A stretch of 64,000 nucleotides of DNA from Symbiodinium sp. CCMP2592. Its lineage: Eukaryota > Sar > Dinophyceae > Suessiales > Symbiodiniaceae. Shown here piece by piece: positions 12,601-26,062 of this stretch (position 1 is its first letter; each line of letters starts with the position of its first letter). The notes under the pieces were generated by a model that was given only the letters and a program-made list of their open reading frames with translations, was not told where the DNA came from and ran no database searches. The translations under genes were made by a program, and so were the position numbers. Location of the stretch: assembly GCA_905221615.1 (NCBI GenBank), contig CAJNDT010006020.1, forward strand, positions 186,001 through 250,000, in the 5' to 3' direction.

Positions 12601-15600
12601 CGAAATGCCTGCTTAAAGTATCATGGGACCCGAGTAGCCAATGTGCTTGATGGCTGTGGTACCCGGATCCTCGCCTGCTTCTCTAGTTGTGAGTGCTGAA
12701 AAGGGGGGGGGGTAGCCAAGTCCTACCGGACCTACCGGGGTTGAGGGTTTAGGGTGAAGGATCTCCGAAACTCCTCCCTAGGGTTTAGGGCTTAGGGTTG
12801 AGGGTTTAGGATGAAGGAGCTGGCCAAGCTTCACGGAAACTGCAGCTTCTGCGAGATTCTTTTGGGGGGGCGGATGTGGGTACCCCTTGAAGTCCTGACG
12901 GACCCTAAACCCCAAAAACCCTAAACCCCATAAACCCTATAAAGCCTGTAAACCCCAAAACCCAAAACTCTAAAACTCTAAACCCTAAAACCCTACAAAC
13001 CCTAAAAGCCCTAAACCCATTGGGGGTCCTGAAGGCAGACGAAAGCAGCAGTGGCAAGCCGAAGTTGCCGGGAAGCGCCTTGGCTGTGATCAGTCGAGGC
13101 GTGGGTCCGCAACTCCTTGCAGAAAGGGGGCCAGGGTTTAACGGGGCTTATAGGGTTTATAGGGTTTAGGGTTGTTAGGGTTTAGAGGGTTTATAGGGTT
13201 CAGAGGGTTTAGAGGGTTTATAGGGTTTAGGGTTGTTAGGGTTTAGGGTTTAGAGGGTTCAGAGGGTTTAGAGGGTTTAGAGGGTTTAGAGGGTTTATAG
13301 GGTTTACAGGGTTTAGAGGGTTTAGAGGGTTTATAGGGTTCAGAGGGTTTATAGGGTTTACAGGGTTTAGAGGGTTTAGAGGGTTTATAGGGTTTACGGT
13401 TTGGGGACCACAAGACGCAGCTCTGTGCTTCTAGCTTTAACTGTTGTCGTATCGCGTATGGTCTAAAATTCCCTAAACCCTAAACCCTTACGTTTTTTAA
13501 GCTTCCTTGCGTAATTGTGGTATCGCGTGCTACAGCGGCCTCAGTCGTTACCAAGACTATTTTGGAGGTTCCTTATTGTAGTTATAGTATAATGGGCCCC
13601 AAATCCCTACATTATGATCTAAATTGCTTTAGCCTGTATCTTCTCAACTCCGAGCCCAAAAGTTCTGAAGCTGCTGCTGGGCTGCAGTGACCCATGAGCC
13701 TTCATTAGATGCAAGAAACCCCTAAGACTCAAGTCCGTACACCCTAAACCCCTCAAGCCAGAAACCCCCTTTGAAATGATAATAACTATCAGGCGCCTCC
13801 CTGCCGAAGCCCTGTGTAACTTAAGGTCTCTTCCTAAATGGGAGTTTCCGAAAATAGGGGACCCTAATATAGTACCCCAAATAGCATTATCCTTATTATG
13901 AGGCCCCTTAAATAAGGTACCCCTATTTTCGGAAACTCCCAAATCAAGGGGCCCCTTTGCTTGGTCTCTCTGGTCATAGGGATCCTTAGGGGTTTAGGGG
14001 GAGGGGGGGGTAGGGGGCCTTAAGGCCCATAATAAGGACTAATAAGGCCTATTTAAGGAAATATAGTCCCCTAACCCCTAACCCTAAACCCTAAACCCTA
14101 AACCCTAAACCCTAAACCCTAAACCGTACCCTAAGGATCCCTATGATCTGGTAACCCGCGAGCAAACCGGGCTCAAGGTTCCTCGGTGCAGGATCGCCGT
14201 GGCCCTCTCCAAGAGCTGAAGGAGAAGAAGTCACTGAGGCCCTGCTACCCAGAGCCTCCAAAACCCCTTCATTAAGGAATAGACCTTAAATCATATTAAG
14301 GATCCCACTATATTTTAAGGTATATTCCTTAATTAAGGGGTTTTGGAGGCCCTGCTAGGTGAGCTTGTTTCGGGGCCTTCGAAGAGTGTTGAAGGCGCTT
14401 TTTGTTTGCACTACTTCTGGTCTTTTTCAAGAGGACCTGCTGGTGAGGGTCAAGGTGTGGAGCTTTCAGGTAAAGATTGGCTAGTTTGGGTTCCCACGGA
14501 CATTGACACTGCAGTGTTTCTGCTTCGGAGTGGTCTCGTCTGCGTCTCATCCGGCACTTGGAGCCAACTCGGGTTCTTGTTGAGGAACGTACGTGAAGTT
14601 TCCTTCACAAGAAAGCATACTGTTTATAATGAGCATGTCCATCAAGGTAGTGCCAATTGCGTTCCGCAAGAGGAGCACAGAACTGTGCTCCTGACGTTTT
14701 CATCACGCTCCTGAGTCTCTTTCGGAAGGAGGTTGGCCCCAATGGGTAACAAAGAGGCCATCAGCCCCTTTCGATCCCTCACGTCTTCCTCCCTTGTGCA
14801 GGCATGAGCGCACGTCTGAAGCCCACCTGCGCTAGCTCACTGCGCTCCAGATCCCACGAGAGAAGACGGCCTAAATGATGCTCATGATGTGGCCGAGACG
14901 GAGGTTGCTGTTTCGCTGCCCCGCCTCAAGGCCTACTGATACTCATGATGCTGGCTCAAGTTGCTCGGCAAAAGCAGTCCAGTAACCGATCCGCCGCGCC
15001 AACGGCCCAAATGATGCTCATATAGATCCCGTAAAAGGAGCCCTACAGATCCCTGAAAAGGAGCCCTATATCCTACTAAACCCCCGTTTCTAAGGCTCTC
15101 CTGTGCTGCTTCAGGTCGAGCCTCGCCCTGGCACCAGAGGGCAGCTGCAGCGGGCACATGCCCCTTTTGCCCGAAGAGGGGTGGAGTTTTAGGGTTTAGG
15201 GGTCAGGGTTTTGGTGGGGTTTAGGGTTTAGGGCTTTAAGGGTTTAGGGTTTAGGGTTGTTAGGGGGCCCCTTAACCCGATTGAAATCATTAAGACCCCT
15301 ACATTAAGTTGAGGAGTGGAGCCTAGAACTGAGATTCCACAGCCTGCAACTGAGCCCCAAACTCTAAACCGGTAAGGAGAATTATGCAGTTGTCAAAAGA
15401 ACAGATCGAAATAAAGGAATTATAGCCTCTGCTACCACAAAACTGGCAACTCTATCACCTTGACTACCGTCCCACCAGACAGTTTTGGGGTTCCCATCTT
15501 CTTTTTATGGCTTTCGCCTCCCTCCCTACACGCATCCCCCCCCCTCCGCCACCCGAGGCAGTTAGCGGTTGACGGGCTCGTGCAGTGCCCGGGCCTGCAG

Positions 15601-18600
15601 CACGAAGCTTTCTCCCTCCCAGAGACTCCGATGTCCCTGAATTAAAGAACATACGCCTTAAACTATAGCAGGGATCCCTACTATCATTTAAGGTATATTC
15701 CTTAAGGAGGGATGTTGGAGTCCTTGGGCTGGTTCTCAGTCGGGGATGGGGGAAAAATGGATCCAAAGGATAGAGCCCTTTAAGGTCCCTTAGAAAGAGG
15801 TCCGTTTTGGTAGTCCCCAGAGCTTCGCAAGTTCCGACACCAAGACTCCGCTTGTCGGTTTTGTAGTAGTTTTTTTTGGAAGTTACTTTAAGGCGACTAG
15901 GAAGGTTTAGGGTTTTAGGGTTGTGGATTCCGAAATGGCGGGCTCCTTAAATAGGCCCCAAGCAAAGGTTCGAGCCGGCTGTGGAGCTGAGCGTGGACAC
16001 GGGGGGAGACACCGTGGTCGCCGTGAGCACCCTGGCGCGCATCAGTGGAGTTTGGAGGAGTTTGGGGTGTAGAGCGTGAGGACGAGGGATGTGGGTCATG
16101 TGGGGTGTTTCGGGTCTGAGCGTTGGGGGGCAGCTCTTCTTTCAAGTCTTTTGGGAGTTCTTAGGGATGTCCAGGGTTCTGGGTTAAGGGCTCTGGGGAA
16201 GCCCTTAAAAATCCCGTCAAAGCCACCCCCACTTGAGGCGGAACCGTGCGGGTCAGCGTGGAGGCCTTGGTGGAGGCTCCGGATCGCAGTGCTCCCAGAA
16301 ACTCCCATATCCCTTAATTAAGGGCTATTCTTTAGATTGTAATAGGATCCCTTATATGACTTAAGGTATATTCCTTAATTAAGGGATATTGGAGTCTCTG
16401 GGCTTTCGGAACTTTTAGGGCGGGCCTTATGGTTTTGGATCCAGGGCTTTTAGGGCCATTGGGTCTTTCTACCTAGGATTCGGAGCCTCCACGCTGGAAG
16501 CCCATCCCAAACCATCAACCCGACATGCTCGACCCTGAAGCCACACGGAACGAACACCTTAATTCTTCATGTCCTTTCACCGCCCCTGCACAAGAGCAAA
16601 TCCGAACGCCTAGACCCGAAACCCTAATCCCCCAAACTTAAAAAGCACCCAAACACCAAAACTCCCCCGAGAAGCCCTAGGCCCTAAACTCCCTTGACTC
16701 CCTAAAGCTCCCAACCTAGCAACGGAACTGACAAGCGCACCCTGAACCCTAAACCCTATAGATCCTAAAAGCCCTAAACCCCTAAACCCCGAAGTTCCAA
16801 CCCTAGAAATCCTATAAACCCCCCAAACCCCTAAACCCAAAGCCCCAAACCCAAAAAATTCGAAAAGCCCCGCTACTGGCGCCCTTCCCGGAGGCTGAGG
16901 GCTCCTGCGCTTTCTTGTCGGAGCGCCGCTTCCCGAAGACGCCGAAGACCAAGGCAAATTGGGAGTTTCCGAAAATTAGGGGTACCTCGAAAGGGATCTA
17001 TAAGGGTTCCTTAAAGGGATTTATAAGGGTTCTATAAAGGGTTTAGGGTTTAGAGTTTCCGAAAATTAGGGATATTCTATTTTAGGGCCCTTATAATAAG
17101 GATCCTATTATTTAGGGTACTACTAGTTTCCCCCATTTCCCCCCCCCCCCAAATTGGGTGTTGATGAGGGCCTAGGGTTTAGGGGTTTAGGAACTTAGGG
17201 TGTCAGTTGCCTATGGCCGCGATTCTTGACCATCTCCGGATCCCTGCGACACCGACCTGGAGCATTGCGGGTAACGCTGAACTCCCTCCTAAGCACGAAG
17301 CCTGGAGCCACTGGAGCCCTATGCCCCAGAGTATAATATACTATAATATACTGTAATATGATGTACTATACTATACTATACTATAATATCATATAATAGA
17401 ATACAAAAAATATGTATATGTATAGTGTGCATGTGTGAATCCCCAGGCCCATTTTACCCGAGTGCCAGGTCTTCTGCGGCGGCTTTGTTTGCGTCGCCGT
17501 GGTCCTGCAGATGCTGGCCGAGCTGGAGGCCCACCACCAAACGCCCCTAAGGCCTCTTCTTCCCTTCGGTTAGTAGGGAATGGAAGAATGGTTGTAATAG
17601 TAGTTATAATTGTACCCCATTCCTAACCAAAGGTAAGTCTTAGGCCCTAAGCTTCCGTTTTCTGGGCTTCAGGATTCTTTACGGCTCTTGGGCTCTCCTA
17701 GGGCCCTCTTCTGGGACCCTAAGAGTCCTTGCTTTGGGTGAAGCCAGGGATTCGGAGTTCATGGCTTTGAGGCCGGAGAGCTTCGGGCAAAGGCTCTAAA
17801 ACGCGTCAGCACTGATAGGTTGTCCCAAGGGTTTAGGGTTTTGTATTTTACCCCCCAAGAGGGGATGTATACTAGGGCTCTATTTTCGGGACCTTGACAA
17901 TTAGAAGAGGGTTTTTGGGGATATAATACTAAAACCAAAAAACCAACGAGTTGAGTTTAGAGGACCAGACCTAAACGAATCCTTCTTAAGGGACCTTCAA
18001 AGTGAACCCGTAAGCCACAGAGCTTTTTCTATCCCTTCTAGCATCCCTCCAGGTAACCCTTGAAGGAGTCAACATTGGAACCTTTAAGCCGTTTAACTTA
18101 ACCTTTCAAAGAACCCTCAACGGGACCCCTAAACGCTACTTGGAGGACCATGGGACTTAGTAAGTAAGGTTATAAATTGTTATAATTCGTTATGAGTATA
18201 ATCACCCAAATAATGACCCTAGTTACCAAGTCCCATGATCCTTTAAACCCTAGAACCCACATAGATCCCTTATAGAGCCCTTTAGAGAGCCCTAGCCCTT
18301 TAAGTTACTAAGTTCATGATCCTCGCCATAGAACTCTTATAGAACCCTATAAATCCTTAGTAGATCCCTTTAAGGAACCCTTTAAGGAACTTTACTGACT
18401 AAGCCCCATGATCCTCCTTATAGAACTCTAAAGAAACCCTATAGATCCTTTTTTAGGAACCCTATATTAAGTTACTAAGTCCCATGATCCTTTAAGTAGA
18501 GCCGGAGAGGTGGCCGGCACTCTGACGGGCAGTGCCGAGCTGACCGCTAGTGCTGACTTCGAGGTGAACAGCAGGAGAGCGCTATTTTGAGAACGGGTTT

Positions 18601-21600
18601 GGCTTTGCAAGGTTTCTAGAGGGTTTCGGTAGTGGTTTTCTGGGGTTCTGTATGTGGCGTAGAGTATAGGTTTGCGTTTAAAATAGGTTTCCCTAGGGTT
18701 TTTCGCGAGTTTTGTTGTGTCCTTTTTCGGGTTTTCGAGGCAACCTCGGGGTCCAAAAAACTAGAACCGGATCCATTTATTGCTCGTATTCTTGAAGTTA
18801 CTGCGATTCGTTTTCTTGTTGCTAGTAGGAGTGTTGTTGCTGGAGATGTTGCCGTGCTGGCATGATGAAGCTGCCGCTGCTGCTGTTGTTGCCGCCACTG
18901 CTGCTGTTGCTGCAACTGCTGCTGCTATTGCCCATTATCACAGGTTGTTCACTTTCAGTATTTGGGCTTCAGTCCATGTTGTTGCTCATTGCATCACCGC
19001 CATTGTTGTGGGCATCCGCAATGCCGCCATGATTATTGTATGAGGTCTATGTAGTCTTGCTACCATCCTCTTCGAATCCTAAACCCAAGATCACCAAATG
19101 CTTTGTAAAGGACAGACCGGACCGCGTCATTAATACAGGAGCCTACATAATTACCAACACTATTGTGGGGTGCCTTATCATTACTATAGTATAATGGGCA
19201 CCGAAACGACATTCCAATTATTAAGGCCCTTATATCACAACCTATGGATCCCCTATAGACCCCTGTTTAAATGAACTCTTTCAAGGGAACCCTACTCTAA
19301 TAAGGCCCGAAACCCTAAACCCTAAACCCCAAACCCTAAACCCTAAACCCTAAACCTTAAACCCTAAACCCCTAAACCTTAAACCGTAAACCCTGTTTCC
19401 ACTTGGCAGCAGGACCACGGTGAATCCGACGGGCAAGGCTGAGGTGGAAGTGCCCCAGCACAAGGGTTGCCAAACCCAAGAACAGTGGAGTTTTAGATGT
19501 GTAGAGGCCTTACTTTAAGGATCATGGGACTTCGTAACAGGGGTATAATTGGGGTAGTGCTACTTATTTTCTTGCGTATGATGCTTACTGCCTTGCTTAC
19601 TACCTCCCATGACCCTCCAAGTAGACTTTGAATCCCTCTGCTACGCCTGAGCCTTATAAGTTCAAAGGCCATCTCTCCAAGCCTAGGCTTCAAACTCCGA
19701 GCATCTTGCCCTCCAACCCGCAGGGCGTATACCCGTTTGAGCCCAAGCCCTACACTGAAGACTTCTGCCGTCTGAGCCCTTGCTCACCCCAGCTAAACCT
19801 TCTAACACGCGCGAAGCCTTCGTTTCCCCAAGCTTTAAACCTTCGAAGCGCCATAGTTGTCACATATTCAAGACCGTAGCCACTTCAATGCTGGTTTCAG
19901 CCCGGATGAGCTGTAACGGAGCCTTAACTACGCGCTACAGCAATGAACCCTAGTCGAACCGTACTGTGCCGCAGACATTCCGACTGCAACTGAACACCAC
20001 GGCTTGTCTGCCACGAAGCCCTAGACCCTGAAAGCAGAGCGGTCCAGCCAGTTTTGTAGATGCCCTGAGCTTGAAGCGCCAAGCTTAACCCTCGACTCTG
20101 TAGCTTCAAAATACTTCCAAGACCTTGAAACTAAATCTTTCCAGTTTTTTAGCTGGCCCTGACCCTGAACAGTTAACCGTAAGTGAACCATCTCTTCCAC
20201 GTTTAGATTTCAGAAAGCCGTAAAGAGCCCTTAGGCACCCCTTAAAAAAGTTAGCGAATACCATTTCCGTTTTCTAACCATGCCACCCCCCCTAGGCCAC
20301 CCAAAGACCCAAAACCATAACAACCTAGCGCTACAACGACAACTACAAATTCGTCTCACAGTCTTCTGCCATCGTTTGCCTCTGCAGTGCCTCTGCCCTC
20401 TTGTCATGCCTTGGCGATCCCAGGCAGGGGCTAGTCTTTGCAGCATGTGTGGGCCAGCCGAAGCTGCACCTCTTCGACACGTGGAACTATGCAAAAGACG
20501 CTGCCGTCCCCGAACCCCGTGAACGTCTCATGCTCTCCTCCCGTGTGCAGGAGAATTCACCTCCTTCGACTTGCGACCGCATGTGCCAGACCAGGCAGGA
20601 AATGGCAGACTGTCCAACTCACGAAACGACGAAACCTGGCCGCCATGACGGAGGGGATCCTAGCCGAGCTCTGAAAAGCTCTCAGATCTGGAGGCGCAGT
20701 TTGTAGCCTTCAGCCCCTGTGGCAAGTACCTGCTGGCTCGGACAAGGCTGGGACACTTTGTCTAGCCGATTCATTCCCTTCATATGTCTGACTTCGCCGG
20801 ACGAGTCAGGCATTGAGTGATTGGGGGAGGATGTGGGAAGGAAGCAGGGGCGGGATGGATGATGGACGGAGCGAGGATAAACTGACGGATATGGGCGCTG
20901 TCCCTGGATCAGCTTACCAGCATGTAGCGCAATAGGTTCAACAGCAGATGTTTGTTCAGGGGACTTTGTCGATCTCAAAATGCCGAGGCCGCAGATGGTC
21001 CTGATCGATGCCTTCGATGGCGAGCACCTCGCCTTGACCAGCCAAGTAGTGACAGAGTGCTACCATTGAGCTTCAAGCAATCGGTCACGAGTCACGACCA
21101 TGCCACTTGGCGCTGGGATCGGGAGCACTCCTGAGTGGCTAAGGCTCATCTGCGAGTATCCCGAGGAAGCGCCACAGAGCACTCCGAGCACAGGAAGCGC
21201 CGCCCCCGTCGCCTCTGTTCCGAGCTTCCCCCCGGACTCCCAGTGCCCCTGCCAAATGGGGGGTGCTTGCAGACAGCTCGCGGGGCATGCCCGCTCCGAG
21301 GCACTAGTCAACTCGTAGGATTGCATAAAGTGGCCCAACAAGGCACAGAACCATCAGCACTCCAGGCCCGCCTGCCTGCTTGCATAGGCCGGCTCTGCAC
21401 AAAAACGTGTGTCACTGCCGTGTCGAGCGAAGCCGAATGTCCGCTGCTTGAGACTTTACGACCGCCGCCATGACGTCTTCAGTGAAGGACACGCTTCGAA
21501 ACCCTAAACCCTAAACCCTTGGGTGCTACGTTTCGGGTTCCGCTTGGAGTGCAGAGTGCGCCAGTGAAATCACCTGACAAAGAGTGCCATGCATTAGTCA

Positions 21601-24600
21601 AGAGCAACAACATTGGGCATATCGCAAGGTTTCGTGTCAAGTCACGACACAAATCTCGGTCACACCACAGAGGCAAGAAAGGACATGCTTAATCGTAGAT
21701 AGGCAATGGCAGACAAACACTACCGTGCTTGCATAGGTCAGCAGCATGACGCCACTCGGGTCCTGAATGGTCATTGCCCAGCTGTTGCTCATGGAGTCGC
21801 AAAGAGGGTCGTCTTTCACCGGTCGAAAATTTGAAGTTGCCGTCGTGCTTGCAATGGAACGGATGGGCTTCACGGTGCAGGGCGCAGATTCGATGCCCAA
21901 ATGTGACAGAAGTGGATGTGATGGCCCAAATCGGTGCTCTGACAGAAGTAGAGGCAGCATCCGAGGATCGATTCAGCGGCTTCTCCCTTGGTGGAACCCG
22001 CCAGAGCATCCGTGACTTTGGCCAGCTGCTGCCTTGTTTTACAATGGTCGTGATTCCAAAGCAGCACCTCCGGTGTGGCAGAACTTGCCAGATAACAGTA
22101 TTCTGATGATGCAGTTCCTGCAGTCCGAGGTCTGGGCCCTGCCGTTAAATCTGATGCGAGACCAGCGAGATGCGAAAGATCGGGTAATTCATGAAAAAGA
22201 TGCTGTGATTCGGTGCTGGACGGTGGCCACCGTTGCTCTTGCACTGTGTTTGGTTGTCGCTCTGGCTCGGAACGGTCGGAGTCGCTGAAGTCGTCATGCG
22301 TAGGCAGTAGGCAGTATGTACAGTTGTTGCCTAGAAACCTGTGCTTTCAAGAGCAGTCTGCAGTGTCAAATCTGCGCAGTTGCCCCTGTCCCCTTTTAGT
22401 CGTTTGCCTAACCGTGATCAGTCTGTTCCCCTGTTCCGTTTTTCGCTTCCCCCACTGTTGCGTGCGGAAGTATGGGAGTATGTGGCGGTCTTTGCATCTT
22501 GCATGCTGGACTGCTTCTGCTCTCCGACTGCGCTGTAAAATGGAAGTTTGACGCCTCTCCGCCGGTCGTCGGAGCCTGTCGTTCGCGAGCTTCCCGGAAC
22601 CCTAAACTGTTACCCTACACTCCACATCATCCTTAAACCCACTCCCTTATCCCCATGCACCCTCAGGTCCATAAACCCCTTCGCGATCTCGATCTTCACC
22701 TTCTCGTCAGCCTTTATACTCCTTAAACCGCGTGTAAAGATGTTCCCTAAATCCGTGTAAAATGTCATTAACCCTCAACCTTACCCGCAACCCCTATACT
22801 TTTTCCATGGGATTTTTTTTTGTCCGCCCCCACCCACCCCACCTCCTAGTTCACTTTTAGTTGCCGGCTTGTCCCGTGAGGTCCAAGGCCCCCAGGTGCG
22901 GCATCGCTCGGCCTTCGGTTTTGCGGCTTCGGCCTCCGCGGCACTTTGGCCCGTTTTTACTTTGCTTTTTGGGTTTGCGGTTCATGTTCTGTGGGGTCTA
23001 GGGGGTGTAGAGAGGGTGTAGCGGTTTTTTGTGACATTTACAGGGTTTTAATTTTCTCGTGAGTGTTTCGGGGACTTTGGGCGGTCTTCAGGAGGTTTAG
23101 TGAGCTCTCCGGCTGTTATGACATTTTGCGCTTAGTTTGTGTGGGTTTGGGTGTGTTTTTCAAAGACGACATGTAAAGGTCTTGCGAAGACTCATGGCCA
23201 AATCTCTTCGCTCACTTCGTCTAAGCATGTCCGAGCCACAGCCATGAATTCGTTCGAAGATGTGGACAACCTAAGTTTACACCCTTCAATACCTTACAGC
23301 ACAAGGAAAGGCCTCTATCAGCCTCTCTGGTTGAAGGTCTTCGTCGCCCCACACCTCAGAAAGCTTTCAGTTGAGCTTTATACACACAGCCCTGATAATT
23401 TGAGACAATTCCACCCCCCAAACCGTAAACCGTAAACCATCCTAAATCCCAAACCCGAAAAGCCCCAAACTCGAAACCTTACCCAGTCTGTGCAAAGCAA
23501 AGCCGAGCAGTTCTTTGAAAATGTTTTGCTGAGGTGCTTCGCCTTGGCATGGGCAGGGACCTCAGCCCTGCTCCCCGAGCTCGCCATTATGCTATTGCAG
23601 GGCTGGGGCTCGGGGTTTTGGCTTGTGGTTTAGGGTTGACGATTTGGGTTTGGGGTTTTAGGTTCGGATTTTGAGGTTTCGGTCTGGGGTTTGGGATCGC
23701 GGCTTTGGGCAGTATCCAGCTATTCAGTCGAAGTATCCATGGCTACCACGGTCCCAGTGATAGGTTTGAGTCACATTTTCACAACTTGTTCACGTGGCAT
23801 TCATACTCGATTGTACCTCAAACATGTTCGTCACATCCGTATGCTCATGGTATTCGTAATCCTTGTCATTCAGTGTCGATCACCGGCCGAATCTGTACTC
23901 CAACCCACCAGGGCCGACGCGGTAAACCCAGATCCTGATGCCATCAATCTTACACCCCAAGCCCTGAGTCTGAAGCCTCGATGATAGCCTGAAGCACGAG
24001 CGGCCCCAAGCCCCCATCATGACACGCCATGACACCCCATTTGCCCTTGCCCTGAAGCCACACCATCCCATGGAGCGCAGCAAGCTGTAGAAGTTTCAGG
24101 CCCTGTCCTCACAGTTTGGCCCATGCCTGGTGTGCCGGTGACGGTGAACCCCATGCCTCTCGTTCTGGCTTTGTGTTTTTTCTTTGGTCCTCTAGCCAGC
24201 CTTGGTGGCTAGAGGATGTGGATGCAGAATGTCGCAAGATCTTCAACCTGAATAAACCCAGAACATTCATTCAAATCCATCCAACATCTTTTGAATGCCA
24301 CCTGCAGCAAGGACCTGTTCAATGCCTCAGTCCCGAAACCTAAACCCTCGAACCCCAAACTGTTGAGAATCCTTCAAAGCCCGAAGCTTTCAACTCACGG
24401 CCCTTTAGCTGTCAAGGAAGTTGTTGCGGTGTTCTGGAACCCCCCAAATCCCAGGCCGACTCTAAAACTCCCATCTGAAAGACCTGCCAGAAGAGTCCAT
24501 AATCTGCAACGTTTAGAGATCTCTATGATGTCCGGCCCTGCTCAAAACATCTAGGGCACCTTGGAGGTATCTTTTCGTGAGATCCTCCCGGCACACCCGA

Positions 24601-26025
24601 GATGCAGAACCCAACACCTTCCCATCAAAAGCCTATATAGTTTCTCTATAACCAGACCCCTACGAAGCCCCATCAAAAGCCCCAGCTGTAAACACCATAA
24701 ACTAAAACCCGAAAACCTAAACCTTAAAGCACCAAATCCCTAAACCCCTAATCCCCTGAATCCCTGTATCCCCTAAATCTCCACACCCCACAAACCCCAA
24801 AGCCCTGCCTACTTGGAGGTTCATGGGTAGTCATAAGCGGGGTTATAAATAAGACAAGTATAGCTACAATCCATATTACAAAAGTTACAACCTACAACCC
24901 TACTTATAACTAACTATATAGGGGCCTGAATGATTACCAATCCTGTTTTGGGGGTTCCTTATCGCAATTACAGTATAACTAGATAATATACCCCAAAACC
25001 CAACTCTAATTTCTTAGGCCCCTATATTACCCATGAACCTCCACGTACACCTAAACCCTAAACCCCTAAACCCTAAATCCTAAACCCCTAAACCCTAAAC
25101 CCCTAAACCCGTAAACCACCTAAATCCCATAGACCCTAGATCCCCGAAGTCCCCTAAACCAAGTACACCTGTGGACTCCGAGGATGAACGCCGAACTGCG
25201 AGGCCAGGCCACAGTGGAGATCTCCGGCGCGGCGCTGCTGCTCGGCTTCGCTGGAACGCAGGGCTTCGTCTACAGGGTTTATTAAGGCTTTTGGGGTTTG
25301 CAGGGTTTTGGGTTAAAGGTCTAAGGTTCAGGGTTGTTTAAGGTTTAAGGTTGAAAGGTTTAGGGTTTAGTTTAGGGTTTTGGGTTTGGACGGTTTGGAA
25401 CATGAACGCCCGGGAGGGTTTGAGCTTTACGGTTTTGCTTAGGGCCGTGATGTTTTTTGTTTTAGGATATCCAGGGGCTACGGTCTATACGGAGTCTATG
25501 GTTCATTCTGGTTTTGGTGGCAGATATGATTAAAACATACGTTTGGAATGTGTATTATCAAGAGTTTGCACATGCACAGCTATGTGCAATCGTTTACAGC
25601 AAGAGTAGTATGTTTTTTTGGGGTAGTCGCTTACGGTTTGTCTACACGGATCCAGTATTGCGCGCATTGTTTGGGTCCGTACTTACTTCCGCCCAGTTGC
25701 ATGCCCCTGTTCCCAGAGCCTCCAAAACCCCTTAATTAAGGAATATACTTTAAAGTATACTAGGATCCCTAATATGATTTAAGGTATAGTCCTTAGTTAA
25801 GGGGTTTTGGAGGCTGTGGGTTCTTAGATTGTCACGCCCGTAAACCTTAGCGCTGCATCAGAGGCTGCAGGATTTCCTGACGAGGCCTTCGGCCCAGAAG
25901 CAAAACTTCAGCATCGCGGATGTGCTTGATTAGAGCAGGGCATCTCGCCAAAAGTGGCACTGAAGGTGTGCAAGATCATATTTCGATCATTTTTGTGGAT
26001 AAAGACCAAGACTGTACGAAGAGAG

Positions 26026-26062
<37 letters not shown>

